64,000 nucleotides of DNA from CAYPNF01 sp964411985. Lineage in GTDB: Bacteria > Verrucomicrobiota > Verrucomicrobiia > Limisphaerales > J093. The DNA lies in contig CAYPNF010000015.1 of the NCBI GenBank assembly GCA_964411985.1, positions 62,001-126,000 of the forward strand, written 5' to 3'. The notes beneath the pieces are model-generated. The model saw only the letters and a list, made by a program, of their open reading frames with translations. It did not search any database and was not told where the DNA came from. Positions 53,100-60,319 of this stretch are shown here, in pieces. The position numbers were made by a program, and so were the translations under genes. Numbering within the stretch: position 1 is the first letter of the stretch; each line of letters opens with the position of its first letter.

Positions 53100-53115
53100 G
53101 CAGCCTTTAGGCTGC
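53100..53115. repeat. Hairpin holding the stop codon of the 53107-53511 gene
   Basis: GCAGCCT TT AGGCTGC: a 7-bp stem with a 2-base loop. The minus-strand stop TAA (53107-53109) lies in its apex. GATACCGCC precedes it (53091-53099), recalling the GATAC linker in the hairpin array at 37.4 kb. Compare the nitrilase end at 34913-34931. Confidence 0.6.
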
Positions 53116-53511
53116 AGGTGCCGACGAAGGTTTGACCTTGGAATTCCGCAACCTGAGTTTCTCCAACTCTAACTGCACCACATGGTTGCGGGCTGCCTCC
53201 ACATGAACTCGAGCAGACTGGTCCCCGACGATTTCGAGCGCCGCAGTGACGACCTGCCAGCCCTTTTCGCGACGATGCACCTCGAAACCATGTTCGGTGA
53301 CTTTGCCACCCTTTTTCTTCTGGGTACGCACGAGCGGAACGAAAACCCATTCGTTATGCTCCAAGCGGTGGAGCGCTTCGATCTTTCCGTGAGGAATGCT
53401 CACTGTCTCGGAATGATCGTCGGTAGCCTGGGTCCACGGCTGTTCGCCCATGAGCTTCCGGCTGTCGTTTAACAACGTGCGCAACTGGTCGTCACTAATA
53501 ATGGCGTGCAT
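53107..53511 (-). CDS. Hypothetical protein (134 aa)
   Basis: 134 residues, charged, cytosolic in appearance (no signal, no membrane helix); not recognised. It begins MHAIISDDQLRTLLNDSR and includes GKIEALHRLEHNEWVFVPLV and VTAALEIVGDQSARVHVEAA. Its ordered charged/hydrophobic pattern and uninterrupted frame support a real gene. The last five residues (SAPAA) and the stop derive from an intergenic-type hairpin. It is on the same strand as the FKBP gene upstream but separated from it by a terminator, and is followed by the PadR promoter region. Confidence 0.6.
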   Translation of the reverse strand: MHAIISDDQLRTLLNDSRKLMGEQPWTQATDDHSETVSIPHGKIEALHRLEHNEWVFVPLVRTQKKKGGKVTEHGFEVHRREKGWQVVTAALEIVGDQSARVHVEAARNHVVQLELEKLRLRNSKVKPSSAPAA

Positions 53512-53570
53512 AGGGCCATTTCATGCAGCGAATTCTCGCCCGCGTCAATGGCGTTTGTTAAATCTAGGTA

Positions 53571-53601
53571 GAAAAATGGCGAGGTGGGACATCACCTCGC
53601 C
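53571..53601 (-). terminator. Rho-independent terminator of the FKBP gene
   Basis: On the minus strand a 9-bp stem (GGCGAGGTG, 6-base loop ATGTCC, CACCTCGCC) is followed after one A by TTTTT. It lies 34 bp after the FKBP stop. Confidence 0.85.
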
Positions 53602-53634
53602 AGAATTCCTCCAACTCACTCCAATCGGAGTCAG

Positions 53635-54342
53635 CTAGTTCGTCTGAGCCGCTGGCTCAATTGAAATCAACTCTACTTCGAATAGCAACGTGGCATTAGG
53701 CCCAATTACACCACCTGCCCCACTCTCACCGTAGGCAAGGTTGCTGGGAACGTAGAGTTGCCACTTGGATCCCACAGGCATGCTCTGCAGGGCTTCCGTC
53801 CAGCCTGCAATAACGCCATTCACCGGGAAGACGGCCGGCTCGTTCCGCTTGTAGGAGCTGTCGAACTCAGTGCCATCCAACAGCGTGCCTTTGTAATGGG
53901 TCTTGACGGTGTCTGAAGCCTTGGGAGTCTTGCCATCGCCCGCCTTCAAAATCTTGTACTGCAGCCCGCTAGGAAAGGTCTTCACTCCCTCCTTTTTCTT
54001 GTTCTCAACCAGGAAGGCCTCCCCTTCTTTCTTGTTCTTTTCTGCCGACTCTTTCATCGCCCCCTCCCGTTTCGCCCTGAGCTCTTTCTGAAGCGCCATC
54101 AGCGCCGCTTGCGCTTCCTCATCCGTGCAAAGAAGCTTCTTCCCGCCCAGCGAATCCTTGATCCCCTGCAGCAAAGCGGGTTCGTTGATCTCTAAACCCT
54201 GTGTTTTGAAGCTCTTGCCGATGTCAACACCGATGGCATAGCTCGCACGGTCTTTGTCTGTCTTCAGGGTTAAGGCCTCTTCCGCAGCCCAGGCTCCGGT
54301 GGTCAGGGTCGCTGCCAAGGCAACGGTGTAGAATAGCTTCAT
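53635..54342 (-). CDS. FKBP-type peptidyl-prolyl cis-trans isomerase
   Basis: 235 residues with a signal peptide (FYTVALAATLTTGAWA), so periplasmic. The N-terminal helical part (ASYAIGVDIGKSFKTQGLEI to EAQAALMALQKELRAKR) is the dimerisation domain of Mip/FkpA-type isomerases. The catalytic FKBP domain begins near GLQYKILKAGDG and includes VKTHYKGTLLDGTEFDSSY, GWTEALQSMPVGSKWQLYVP, LAYGESGAGGVIGPNATL and FEVELISI. It aids folding of exported proteins by turning X-Pro bonds. Length and order match FkpA. ATG 54342 directly precedes the signal. It is the only chaperone here and may serve the many exported proteins. Confidence 0.95.
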   Translation of the reverse strand: MKLFYTVALAATLTTGAWAAEEALTLKTDKDRASYAIGVDIGKSFKTQGLEINEPALLQGIKDSLGGKKLLCTDEEAQAALMALQKELRAKREGAMKESAEKNKKEGEAFLVENKKKEGVKTFPSGLQYKILKAGDGKTPKASDTVKTHYKGTLLDGTEFDSSYKRNEPAVFPVNGVIAGWTEALQSMPVGSKWQLYVPSNLAYGESGAGGVIGPNATLLFEVELISIEPAAQTN

Positions 54343-54553
54343 TCGGCGTCTTTCGTTATGTTTTTCGTGTCGTTCTGGAGAGCGGGCCTGCGGTGGGATG
54401 CAAGCTAACCTGCTCCGTTGACCGCGGACATTAGGGCCCGAATACTCCCCGTCAAGGAGAACAGATCCAAAGGAATGACAAAAACGGCTCTACTTCGCAC
54501 CAACCGGATGGTGCTCGAGCACCACCCACAGGACCCTCAAGGAAGCCGATCCA

Positions 54554-56449
54554 TCAGTTCTTCTCCTGCCGAACCAGGTTGACCGTGTCGATCTTCACCC
54601 CACTCACGGTCTGCACTTTCCCTCCCGGCCAGCGTACCTCCAGACTGTCAAAGTGGTCCGCACTCCCCAACCCGAACGTGAGCGGCAATTCCGACTGGGA
54701 GAGGTAGCTGCGCGTGGGCATAACCGTGCGCCATAGAGTCTGGTTACCCACCCTGAGCCGCACCTCAGCCCCAATGGCATCGCGATTGCAGAGGGTTCCC
54801 TCCAACTTCAGCCGCACCCAGTGATGCTTCAGTTGCTGGTCGTTGCGCAGCAGAAGCGGCGGCCCCCCTACCTGTGTCAGGACCACGTCCAAGTCCCCAT
54901 CCCCGTCGATGTCGGCAAACGCCGAGCCACGGCCGACAATGGGCTTGAATAGGTCTTCTCCACATTTTGCCGCCGGCACGGAGATAAAGACCGGCCCCCG
55001 AGTGTCGCCCGAATTCCAAAAGAGCTGGGCAGGCTGGGCGTAGGTCTGACTCTGCTGCACCTTGCTGATCTCGGTTTCGAGGTGCCCATTGGCGGTCAAC
55101 ACGTCCAGGCGCCCGTCCAAATCATAGTCAAAGAAGAAGATGCCAAACTTGAGCAGCAACCGACTGGCGGGCCCAATGCCCTCGGTGATGGCCTCGTCCG
55201 CAAACGTCATGGATTTGCCTTGGGAAACGTAGAGCGCGGTCATTTCGTTGGCGAAGTTGCCGATGGCGATCCCAAGGGAATCGTCGTTGCGGAATCTCGC
55301 TGCATCAATCCCCATCGCACCTCGGGTTTGACCATAACTGTCGAAGGCGATCCCGGAAAGAGCGCCCACTTCCTTGAAGGTGCCATTCCGTTCGTTACGA
55401 AAGACATAGTTCTGAACCGTGTCGTTAGCCACAATCAAGTCCAGCCACCCGTCACTATCAAGATCCACCGGCACCAAGCCCAGGGATTTGGCAGAGGGAA
55501 CGCCGGTGACGGGGTTCTTGACCTGGACTCCCGCGCTGGCAGAAACGTCTGCAAACCGTCCGTTGCCAAGGTTCCGGTAAAGGTGAGGGAAGGTGCCGGG
55601 AAAATCGCGCGGTTGTCCATAGGCACGGCCGATCCCCACGATTTTGTAACCCACTTCGAAATCAATCTCACGACTCCAGGTCACATAGTTGCAGACGAAC
55701 AAGTCCAAAAAGCCATCGTTATCGAAATCAAACCATCCGCAGCTCGTTCCCCAGTCGGTGGGATCGCCCCCTACTCCTGTCTCGGCGGTCACATCCCGAA
55801 ACTTGCCCTCGCCCAGATTCCGGAAGAGCCGATTCCCATGCACCGCACTGAGAAAGACGTCCACTCGCCCGTCATTGTCGTAGTCCCCTACCGCCACGCC
55901 CATCCCATAGAGACTCACGTCAAGACCGGATCCCGCTGTTGCTTCGGTGAACTTTCCACCCCCTTCATTGTGAAAAAGCGCCATGGTGGAGTCAGGTTTT
56001 CCCGCGGGACGCTGCCCAGGCCAATAGTCGGAATTGACGAACAGCAAATCCGGCCGCCCGTCATTGTCATAATCCAGGAACGCCACCCCTCCACCCATGC
56101 TCTCCGGCAGAAGCTTATCTCCATAGGCACCGTTGTTGTGCAAAAACGTGACCCCTGCGGCACTCGTAACATCCACAAACTTGGCCGAAGGCAGCTCCGC
56201 GGAGACGGAGGGGGCAACCACGGGGGCGCTGAGCGGAGTCAATTGGGCCGGACCGGCGGCGGGCTTCCGTTTGGCCCAGTACACACCTCCACCCACCAGG
56301 AGTACGACAAGCACGAGAACGATCAGTGACCAGCGAAAGACCCGCCCGATGACCGCGTCATCGTAGGCCACCACTTCTTCCCCTTCCGCTCCCGCCGACA
56401 CCGGGCTGTCAGGGGGGCGGCGGTCGGTATCTGGTTCTTCTCTTTCCAT
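54554..56449 (-). CDS. CRTAC1/ASPIC-UnbV-family FG-GAP protein
   Basis: 631 residues from ATG 56449 (a GTG at 56458 is an alternative). An N-terminal membrane helix (SLIVLVLVVLLVGGGVYWA) anchors it. FG-GAP/VCBS repeats follow, each with a calcium-binding loop: LDYDNDGRPDLLF, GDYDNDGRVDVFLS, FDFDNDGFLDLFV, VDLDSDGWLDLIV, FDYDLDGRLDVLTA and ADIDGDGDLDVVL, giving a seven-bladed propeller. A C-terminal ASPIC/UnbV domain (GAEVRLRVGNQTLWR to LEVRWPGGKVQTV) closes it. It starts 10-19 bp after the multiheme cytochrome gene, so the two form an operon, a pairing known in Planctomycetes and Verrucomicrobia. Role unknown; envelope surface. Confidence 0.92.
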   Translation of the reverse strand: MEREEPDTDRRPPDSPVSAGAEGEEVVAYDDAVIGRVFRWSLIVLVLVVLLVGGGVYWAKRKPAAGPAQLTPLSAPVVAPSVSAELPSAKFVDVTSAAGVTFLHNNGAYGDKLLPESMGGGVAFLDYDNDGRPDLLFVNSDYWPGQRPAGKPDSTMALFHNEGGGKFTEATAGSGLDVSLYGMGVAVGDYDNDGRVDVFLSAVHGNRLFRNLGEGKFRDVTAETGVGGDPTDWGTSCGWFDFDNDGFLDLFVCNYVTWSREIDFEVGYKIVGIGRAYGQPRDFPGTFPHLYRNLGNGRFADVSASAGVQVKNPVTGVPSAKSLGLVPVDLDSDGWLDLIVANDTVQNYVFRNERNGTFKEVGALSGIAFDSYGQTRGAMGIDAARFRNDDSLGIAIGNFANEMTALYVSQGKSMTFADEAITEGIGPASRLLLKFGIFFFDYDLDGRLDVLTANGHLETEISKVQQSQTYAQPAQLFWNSGDTRGPVFISVPAAKCGEDLFKPIVGRGSAFADIDGDGDLDVVLTQVGGPPLLLRNDQQLKHHWVRLKLEGTLCNRDAIGAEVRLRVGNQTLWRTVMPTRSYLSQSELPLTFGLGSADHFDSLEVRWPGGKVQTVSGVKIDTVNLVRQEKN

Positions 56450-56468
56450 AAAGGCCACTCTATAACCG

Positions 56469-59303
56469 CTATTGGTTGTGGGTGAGTTTCGTCTGGTCAG
56501 GAGTTTCCGTCAACCCTGGCGCACCCGGACGTTGCAGGGGATAGATGACGAGAGCCTGCGCGGCGTTGTCCGCAGCTGGATTCCGCCTCCGCTCGGCCGC
56601 GATCGCTCGATCACGGGCGTTGTCATCCGGCCGGTAGCGCTCATGCCGGCGGCGATGCTCCGCCGCTTTGGGGCTGTCGCCCAGAATCTCATAGATCAGG
56701 CCCAGATTGTAATGTGCGGCCAGATTCTCGGAATCGATCTCCAAAGTCTTCTGGAACCAATCCCGGGCCTCCTGAAGCAGCCGCCGCTGAGCTTCCGGGT
56801 TTCCACGCTCGGCTTTGGAACGTTCAAAGAGAGTCTGCCCCAGCTCGTTGATCACCTCGTAATCCTTCGAAAAATCAAACCCCCGCGCCACCAGCGCCGG
56901 GTCCTTGTCTAGCAGAATGCTCTTGAATTCCTGAATCGCCTTGTCGAGATACCCGTTCTGCTTGTTCACCAAGCCGTTGAGCCATGCCACCAGCCATCGA
57001 GGCGGAGGAGGCGTGAACTTGGAGGCACGCTGCAAGGCAGCCACCGCCTCATCCAAGCGGCCCTCTTTCAGCAAAACCCTCGCCAGATTCAGCGGACCAT
57101 CCGCCTTGCCCAGTTTCTCCACCTGGCTAAACGCTTCGGTAGCCTGGATCAACTCTCCCTTCTCACTGCCCCGATCGCCCTCCTGGAATAGCCCGATGCC
57201 GTAATCGTTCCAGCGTTGCCACTCCGGGATGGGAGAAACCTGCGCCACGGACACTCGGTCTTTCGCGTCCCCCAGACCTTCGATCGGAAAAACAATCCGA
57301 TCCATGCCCACGGTCGTGATGGGAAGGTCGTTCGTAGTGCCCTTCCCCCGAACGAACTCCATCAGCCGCGCATCGAACTTGCGGTATTGGAGCCGGACCT
57401 CCACCGACAACGGCTCATCCAGATCTTCCGGGACCGTGAAGGCGTAATGCACCACCCGCGCCCCCCCAGGTGGAATCTGGTGATCATACAGGGGGGTGAA
57501 GATGTCCTGAACGTTGCGACGGTCAATCCGGTTGCCGTTCTTGTCCAACATGTAGACGTTCACAAAGTGCGACCATGGGTCCACTTCCTCCCGCGGCCCC
57601 CGCCCACCACTCGATCCCACTTTCCGCTGCCCGCTCTGCGCGTCCACCTGCACCCATACTTCATTGGAGTCCACCGTTCCCTGGGTAAACGGATGCCCCA
57701 GCTTCACCGTTCGCAACACCACTTCTAGCAAGTAGCGATGCCCGCGTTTGAGCACCGGTACCGCCGGACGCAAGGGAGCCGAGAGCGGGCTGTCCACCGT
57801 GCCGCCCTCTTTCACGCCAAAAATGTCCACGCGAACTGAATCCTTGAGGAAAGCCTGCTGTGCAGCCAGCGTGTTCGTGTCGCCCCGCAGGTAGGGCAAT
57901 GCGGTATTCGCGCCCGGGAAGAGGTGGTTGTGAATCGTCAACGACCGATTGGTAGGGTCGAAGTATTTGGCTCCAAAATCAGCAGAGGTTTGGAGAGGCA
58001 TGTGGCAGGAAGCGCAGTTGGGCTTGGCTACATCCGGATAGTAAAAACTCTTTGCACCATGGCCGGAGACCCCGCTCAGCAAGTAAGTGTCGTAATGGTT
58101 CTGCCCTCGCAACCAAGGTTTATAATGATTCAGTTCGTAGGGGATGCTGACCTTGTGGCACGTGGAGCAAAACTCGGCGGTGCGATGCAGCGGCTTGAGG
58201 AAGGTTTGTTTATGGAAGTCAGGCTTGGCCTTGACCATCTGGCGATTCAGAAAGGCCAGGACGCGATTCGTGCTCGTCGCAAACGGATAGTGAATCGGTT
58301 CCTCAATCACGAAGTCCGCATTCCCAATCGTGCTGTTCACGTGGTTGATGGAATGGCAAGCCGTACAGGTGATTCCCGCCTGGGATGTCGGATGATTCTC
58401 CAGGTCGAAGTTGGGGTCATCGAAGGCTCCACTAAAGAAAGGAACCGGATCGTGGCAACCTGCACACCAGCGCGCCGCCTGGACATTTCCATCCCGCTTG
58501 AGCGACACCTCGCGCGTCTCTTTGATGCTCATCAGGTACGCCGGGTTGTTGAAGGAGCTGAACCGATGCGCGCTGTGAAACCAGCCCTCGTAGGAATCCT
58601 TGTGACACTCCATACAGTACCGGTCCATCATCATCGTCGAAGCCGGAATGAAGTTGCCGGAAGCGGTTCGAGCCGAGGAAGGGTGAAAGTACTTTTCGCC
58701 TTCTTTCGGTCGAACCGCTCCGGCCTTGCGCGGATCGTGGGCATGCATGACCACCAGCAACCCTACCACGCCCGCCACCGCACCCCCCCAGCTTAGACCC
58801 ACTTTCCAGTGGATCTTGGGACCTGCCAACCGATGCAGCAAGTAGAGCCAAACCACCAGAATCGGGGTCAGAATGTGCAGCCAATAAGCCAGCGCTCGCG
58901 CGTTGGGCTCCTTGAGTTCAAAACCCTCCACCCGCATCAACGCCACCCCGGAGATCAACAAAACCAGGCTCACAAAAAACAAGGCGTATCCCACCCGCAC
59001 CGCTCGACGGTTCGTCCGGGTAAGGGTGTTGCGCATGTGAATGACGCAAAAGATCAGGAACGGCACTACGAAAAGCAGTCCCAACCCCAAGTGCCCCAGG
59101 AACATGTACTGGTAGAAGTAGTTCTGGTAGGAAAGCCCCTTCGCCTTCTCCAAGACCGTAATGCTCAGCAAGTAAACCGAATTGGCTCCCAAAACAGCCG
59201 CCAGAATCAAGACGACGCGCAGCAGCCAGCGCAACCCTGGCCCAATCGCGCGCACATAACGCCGCCGTCCCGCAGAGGGTGTGGATTGATCAGATTCCGA
59301 CAT
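56469..59303 (-). CDS. Pentaheme cytochrome c-type membrane protein with TPR domain
   Basis: 944 residues. About four membrane helices (e.g. LLFVVPFLIFCVIHM, YALFFVSLVLLISG) are followed by a periplasmic region with five CxxCH haem sites (CMECH, CAGCH, CTACH, CSTCH, CASCH), roughly residues 225-440. A beta-rich segment comes next and then a C-terminal TPR region (GKADGPLNLARVLLKEG, AAHYNLGLIYEILGDSPKA). It would shuttle electrons across or within the envelope, perhaps from a quinol. ATG 59303 is consistent with the basic, cytosolic N terminus. It is the first gene of an operon with the CRTAC1 protein. The electron donor and acceptor are unknown. Confidence 0.9.
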   Translation of the reverse strand: MSESDQSTPSAGRRRYVRAIGPGLRWLLRVVLILAAVLGANSVYLLSITVLEKAKGLSYQNYFYQYMFLGHLGLGLLFVVPFLIFCVIHMRNTLTRTNRRAVRVGYALFFVSLVLLISGVALMRVEGFELKEPNARALAYWLHILTPILVVWLYLLHRLAGPKIHWKVGLSWGGAVAGVVGLLVVMHAHDPRKAGAVRPKEGEKYFHPSSARTASGNFIPASTMMMDRYCMECHKDSYEGWFHSAHRFSSFNNPAYLMSIKETREVSLKRDGNVQAARWCAGCHDPVPFFSGAFDDPNFDLENHPTSQAGITCTACHSINHVNSTIGNADFVIEEPIHYPFATSTNRVLAFLNRQMVKAKPDFHKQTFLKPLHRTAEFCSTCHKVSIPYELNHYKPWLRGQNHYDTYLLSGVSGHGAKSFYYPDVAKPNCASCHMPLQTSADFGAKYFDPTNRSLTIHNHLFPGANTALPYLRGDTNTLAAQQAFLKDSVRVDIFGVKEGGTVDSPLSAPLRPAVPVLKRGHRYLLEVVLRTVKLGHPFTQGTVDSNEVWVQVDAQSGQRKVGSSGGRGPREEVDPWSHFVNVYMLDKNGNRIDRRNVQDIFTPLYDHQIPPGGARVVHYAFTVPEDLDEPLSVEVRLQYRKFDARLMEFVRGKGTTNDLPITTVGMDRIVFPIEGLGDAKDRVSVAQVSPIPEWQRWNDYGIGLFQEGDRGSEKGELIQATEAFSQVEKLGKADGPLNLARVLLKEGRLDEAVAALQRASKFTPPPPRWLVAWLNGLVNKQNGYLDKAIQEFKSILLDKDPALVARGFDFSKDYEVINELGQTLFERSKAERGNPEAQRRLLQEARDWFQKTLEIDSENLAAHYNLGLIYEILGDSPKAAEHRRRHERYRPDDNARDRAIAAERRRNPAADNAAQALVIYPLQRPGAPGLTETPDQTKLTHNQ

Positions 59304-59427
59304 AGTCTATCAAAAGCGATTTGCCCAGTTTCGTTTCGCAACAGCCCAAGTCAACTTAGAAAAGCATACCTACTTATCTCTATTATAAACATCCACAATG
59401 GGGCAAGCTGCGGGTGGCAGGCACCTG

Positions 59428-59511
59428 TTCTACATTAGCCAGTGGTGAACTGCGGTCAGGATCTGACTTCGGATCAGAAGGTTACAGGTTCAAGTCCCGC
59501 CGGACGCGCCG
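59428..59511 (+). pseudogene. tRNA-Arg(UCG) remnant
   Basis: The anticodon arm TCTGA CTTCGGA TCAGA, variable loop AGGTT and T loop TTCAAGT followed by CGGACGC match the 3' half of a tRNA-Arg with anticodon UCG. The 5' acceptor strand needed for CGGACGC (GCGTCCG) is absent, the D-arm region is about 7 bases too long, the T stem has two mismatches, and the end reads CCG instead of CCA. It is not a functional tRNA; it may be a duplicated fragment left by an integrated element. Confidence 0.5.
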
Positions 59512-59521
59512 TTCAGTATCA

Positions 59522-59701
59522 ATGAATTACGAGGTAAAGAAAGCCCGCAAGCGAGGTTATTCTCCTGACAAACGAAGTCGGATGGTAGGGCCAATTCCCA
59601 AAGCGGTTGAACCGTCAGGCCGGTTCCGAGCCTTCTGGTCCTCCATTTGGAAGGTGGGCGATGATCATGGCGAGCGGATCGGTGTCGCGCCCGCTCCTTA
59701 G
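59522..59701 (+). CDS. Small hypothetical ORF downstream of the tRNA remnant
   Basis: 59 codons from ATG, starting MNYEVKKARKRGYSPDKRSR; very basic. No family recognised and no ribosome-binding site. It may be a fragment of a mobile-element protein, or chance. Confidence 0.22.
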   Translation: MNYEVKKARKRGYSPDKRSRMVGPIPKAVEPSGRFRAFWSSIWKVGDDHGERIGVAPAP

Positions 59702-59802
59702 AGGAGAGACATCTATCGGCTCGAAACGAGGTCACGGATCAGAGTGGCAGATGCACACTTGGCTCGACGCCCCCATCTGGCATGACCTTCTGGAAATGCT
59801 GA

Positions 59803-59979
59803 TACCGCTGGCAGTGGCAATTCAACACCGCCAGAACGCAGCTTGATGAATTGCGAAAGCAGGGGCTCAGAGCCAGCGAAATCGCCCGGCAACTGAGTAT
59901 GCCTCTCCCGGGTGTATCCAAGTTGCTCAAAAACTCGTCGGAGGAATTGCCGCCGACCGTAGATGAAGAAAGACCATGA
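59803..59979 (+). pseudogene. HTH-domain fragment of a recombinase- or resolvase-like protein
   Basis: A 58-codon frame starting right after a stop at 59800-59802. It contains LDELRKQGLRASEIARQL followed by SMPLPGVSKLLK, which looks like a helix-turn-helix of the kind at the end of resolvases and invertases. There is no start before it, so the N-terminal part is lost; an overlapping frame upstream (HTWLDAPIWHDLLEMLI, ending 59846) could be the same gene with a frameshift near 59800. Confidence 0.4.
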
Positions 59980-60049
59980 TGCGACTAACGTATTGCTTCT
60001 CCTTCAGGGCTGTGCCTCCGCGCCTCTGCGGCGAACTCGCGTGTTTCAC

Positions 60050-60220
60050 TCACGGCTTGCGGAGGCGGAAGAACTGGGCGTTGCCGGTGAGCGACAGTTG
60101 CACGCTGCGCTTGTTGGTGGTGATGGTGGGGGTGTTCGTGACCGTCGTCCAGGTGATCGCCGACAGCGAGGACATAGTTCGTCGCTTCGACGGGCCACGA
60201 CAGGGTCGCGGGCTGTCCCA
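60050..60220 (-). pseudogene. Frameshifted tail of an exported protein
   Basis: In one minus-strand frame ATLSWPVEATNYVL is readable; after a frameshift near 60165 the adjacent frame gives ITWTTVTNTPTITTNKRS and LSLTGNAQFFRLRKP then a stop. Joined, these form a typical tail domain of verrucomicrobial exported proteins (LSWP....YVLE....W..V.......FFRL..P). It sits 100 bp beyond the stop of the giant gene at 60320, and is probably its lost end or a relic of another gene. Confidence 0.5.
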
Positions 60221-60319
60221 ATCGGTGTCACCAATCGGCTGATGCGGTGCTTTCCGAGTTTGATGCTCGCAAAAGAGCCGCCGCAGGGGCGCCCGGCTCT
60301 CTGAAGGCAACGCCAACCG

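Larger units (their letters stand above)
59304..60049. other. Decayed segment with tRNA, HTH and repeat remnants
   Basis: About 750 bp without an intact gene. It contains a degenerate tRNA-Arg-like sequence (59428-59511), a small ORF (59522-59701), an HTH fragment (59803-59979) and, at 60013-60033, CTCCGCGCCTCTGCGGCGAA, a word resembling an intergenic repeat common in other bacteria. The assortment suggests an old insertion or deletion site. Confidence 0.5.

Noticed and set aside
55082..56329. A 415-codon plus-strand open frame
   Set aside because: It lies antisense to the CRTAC1 gene with its repeated calcium loops, and those loops impose the regular pattern seen on the other strand.
59428..59511. 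A functional tRNA-Arg gene
   Set aside because: The acceptor stem cannot form, the D arm is too long and the T stem is mismatched, so only a remnant is called.
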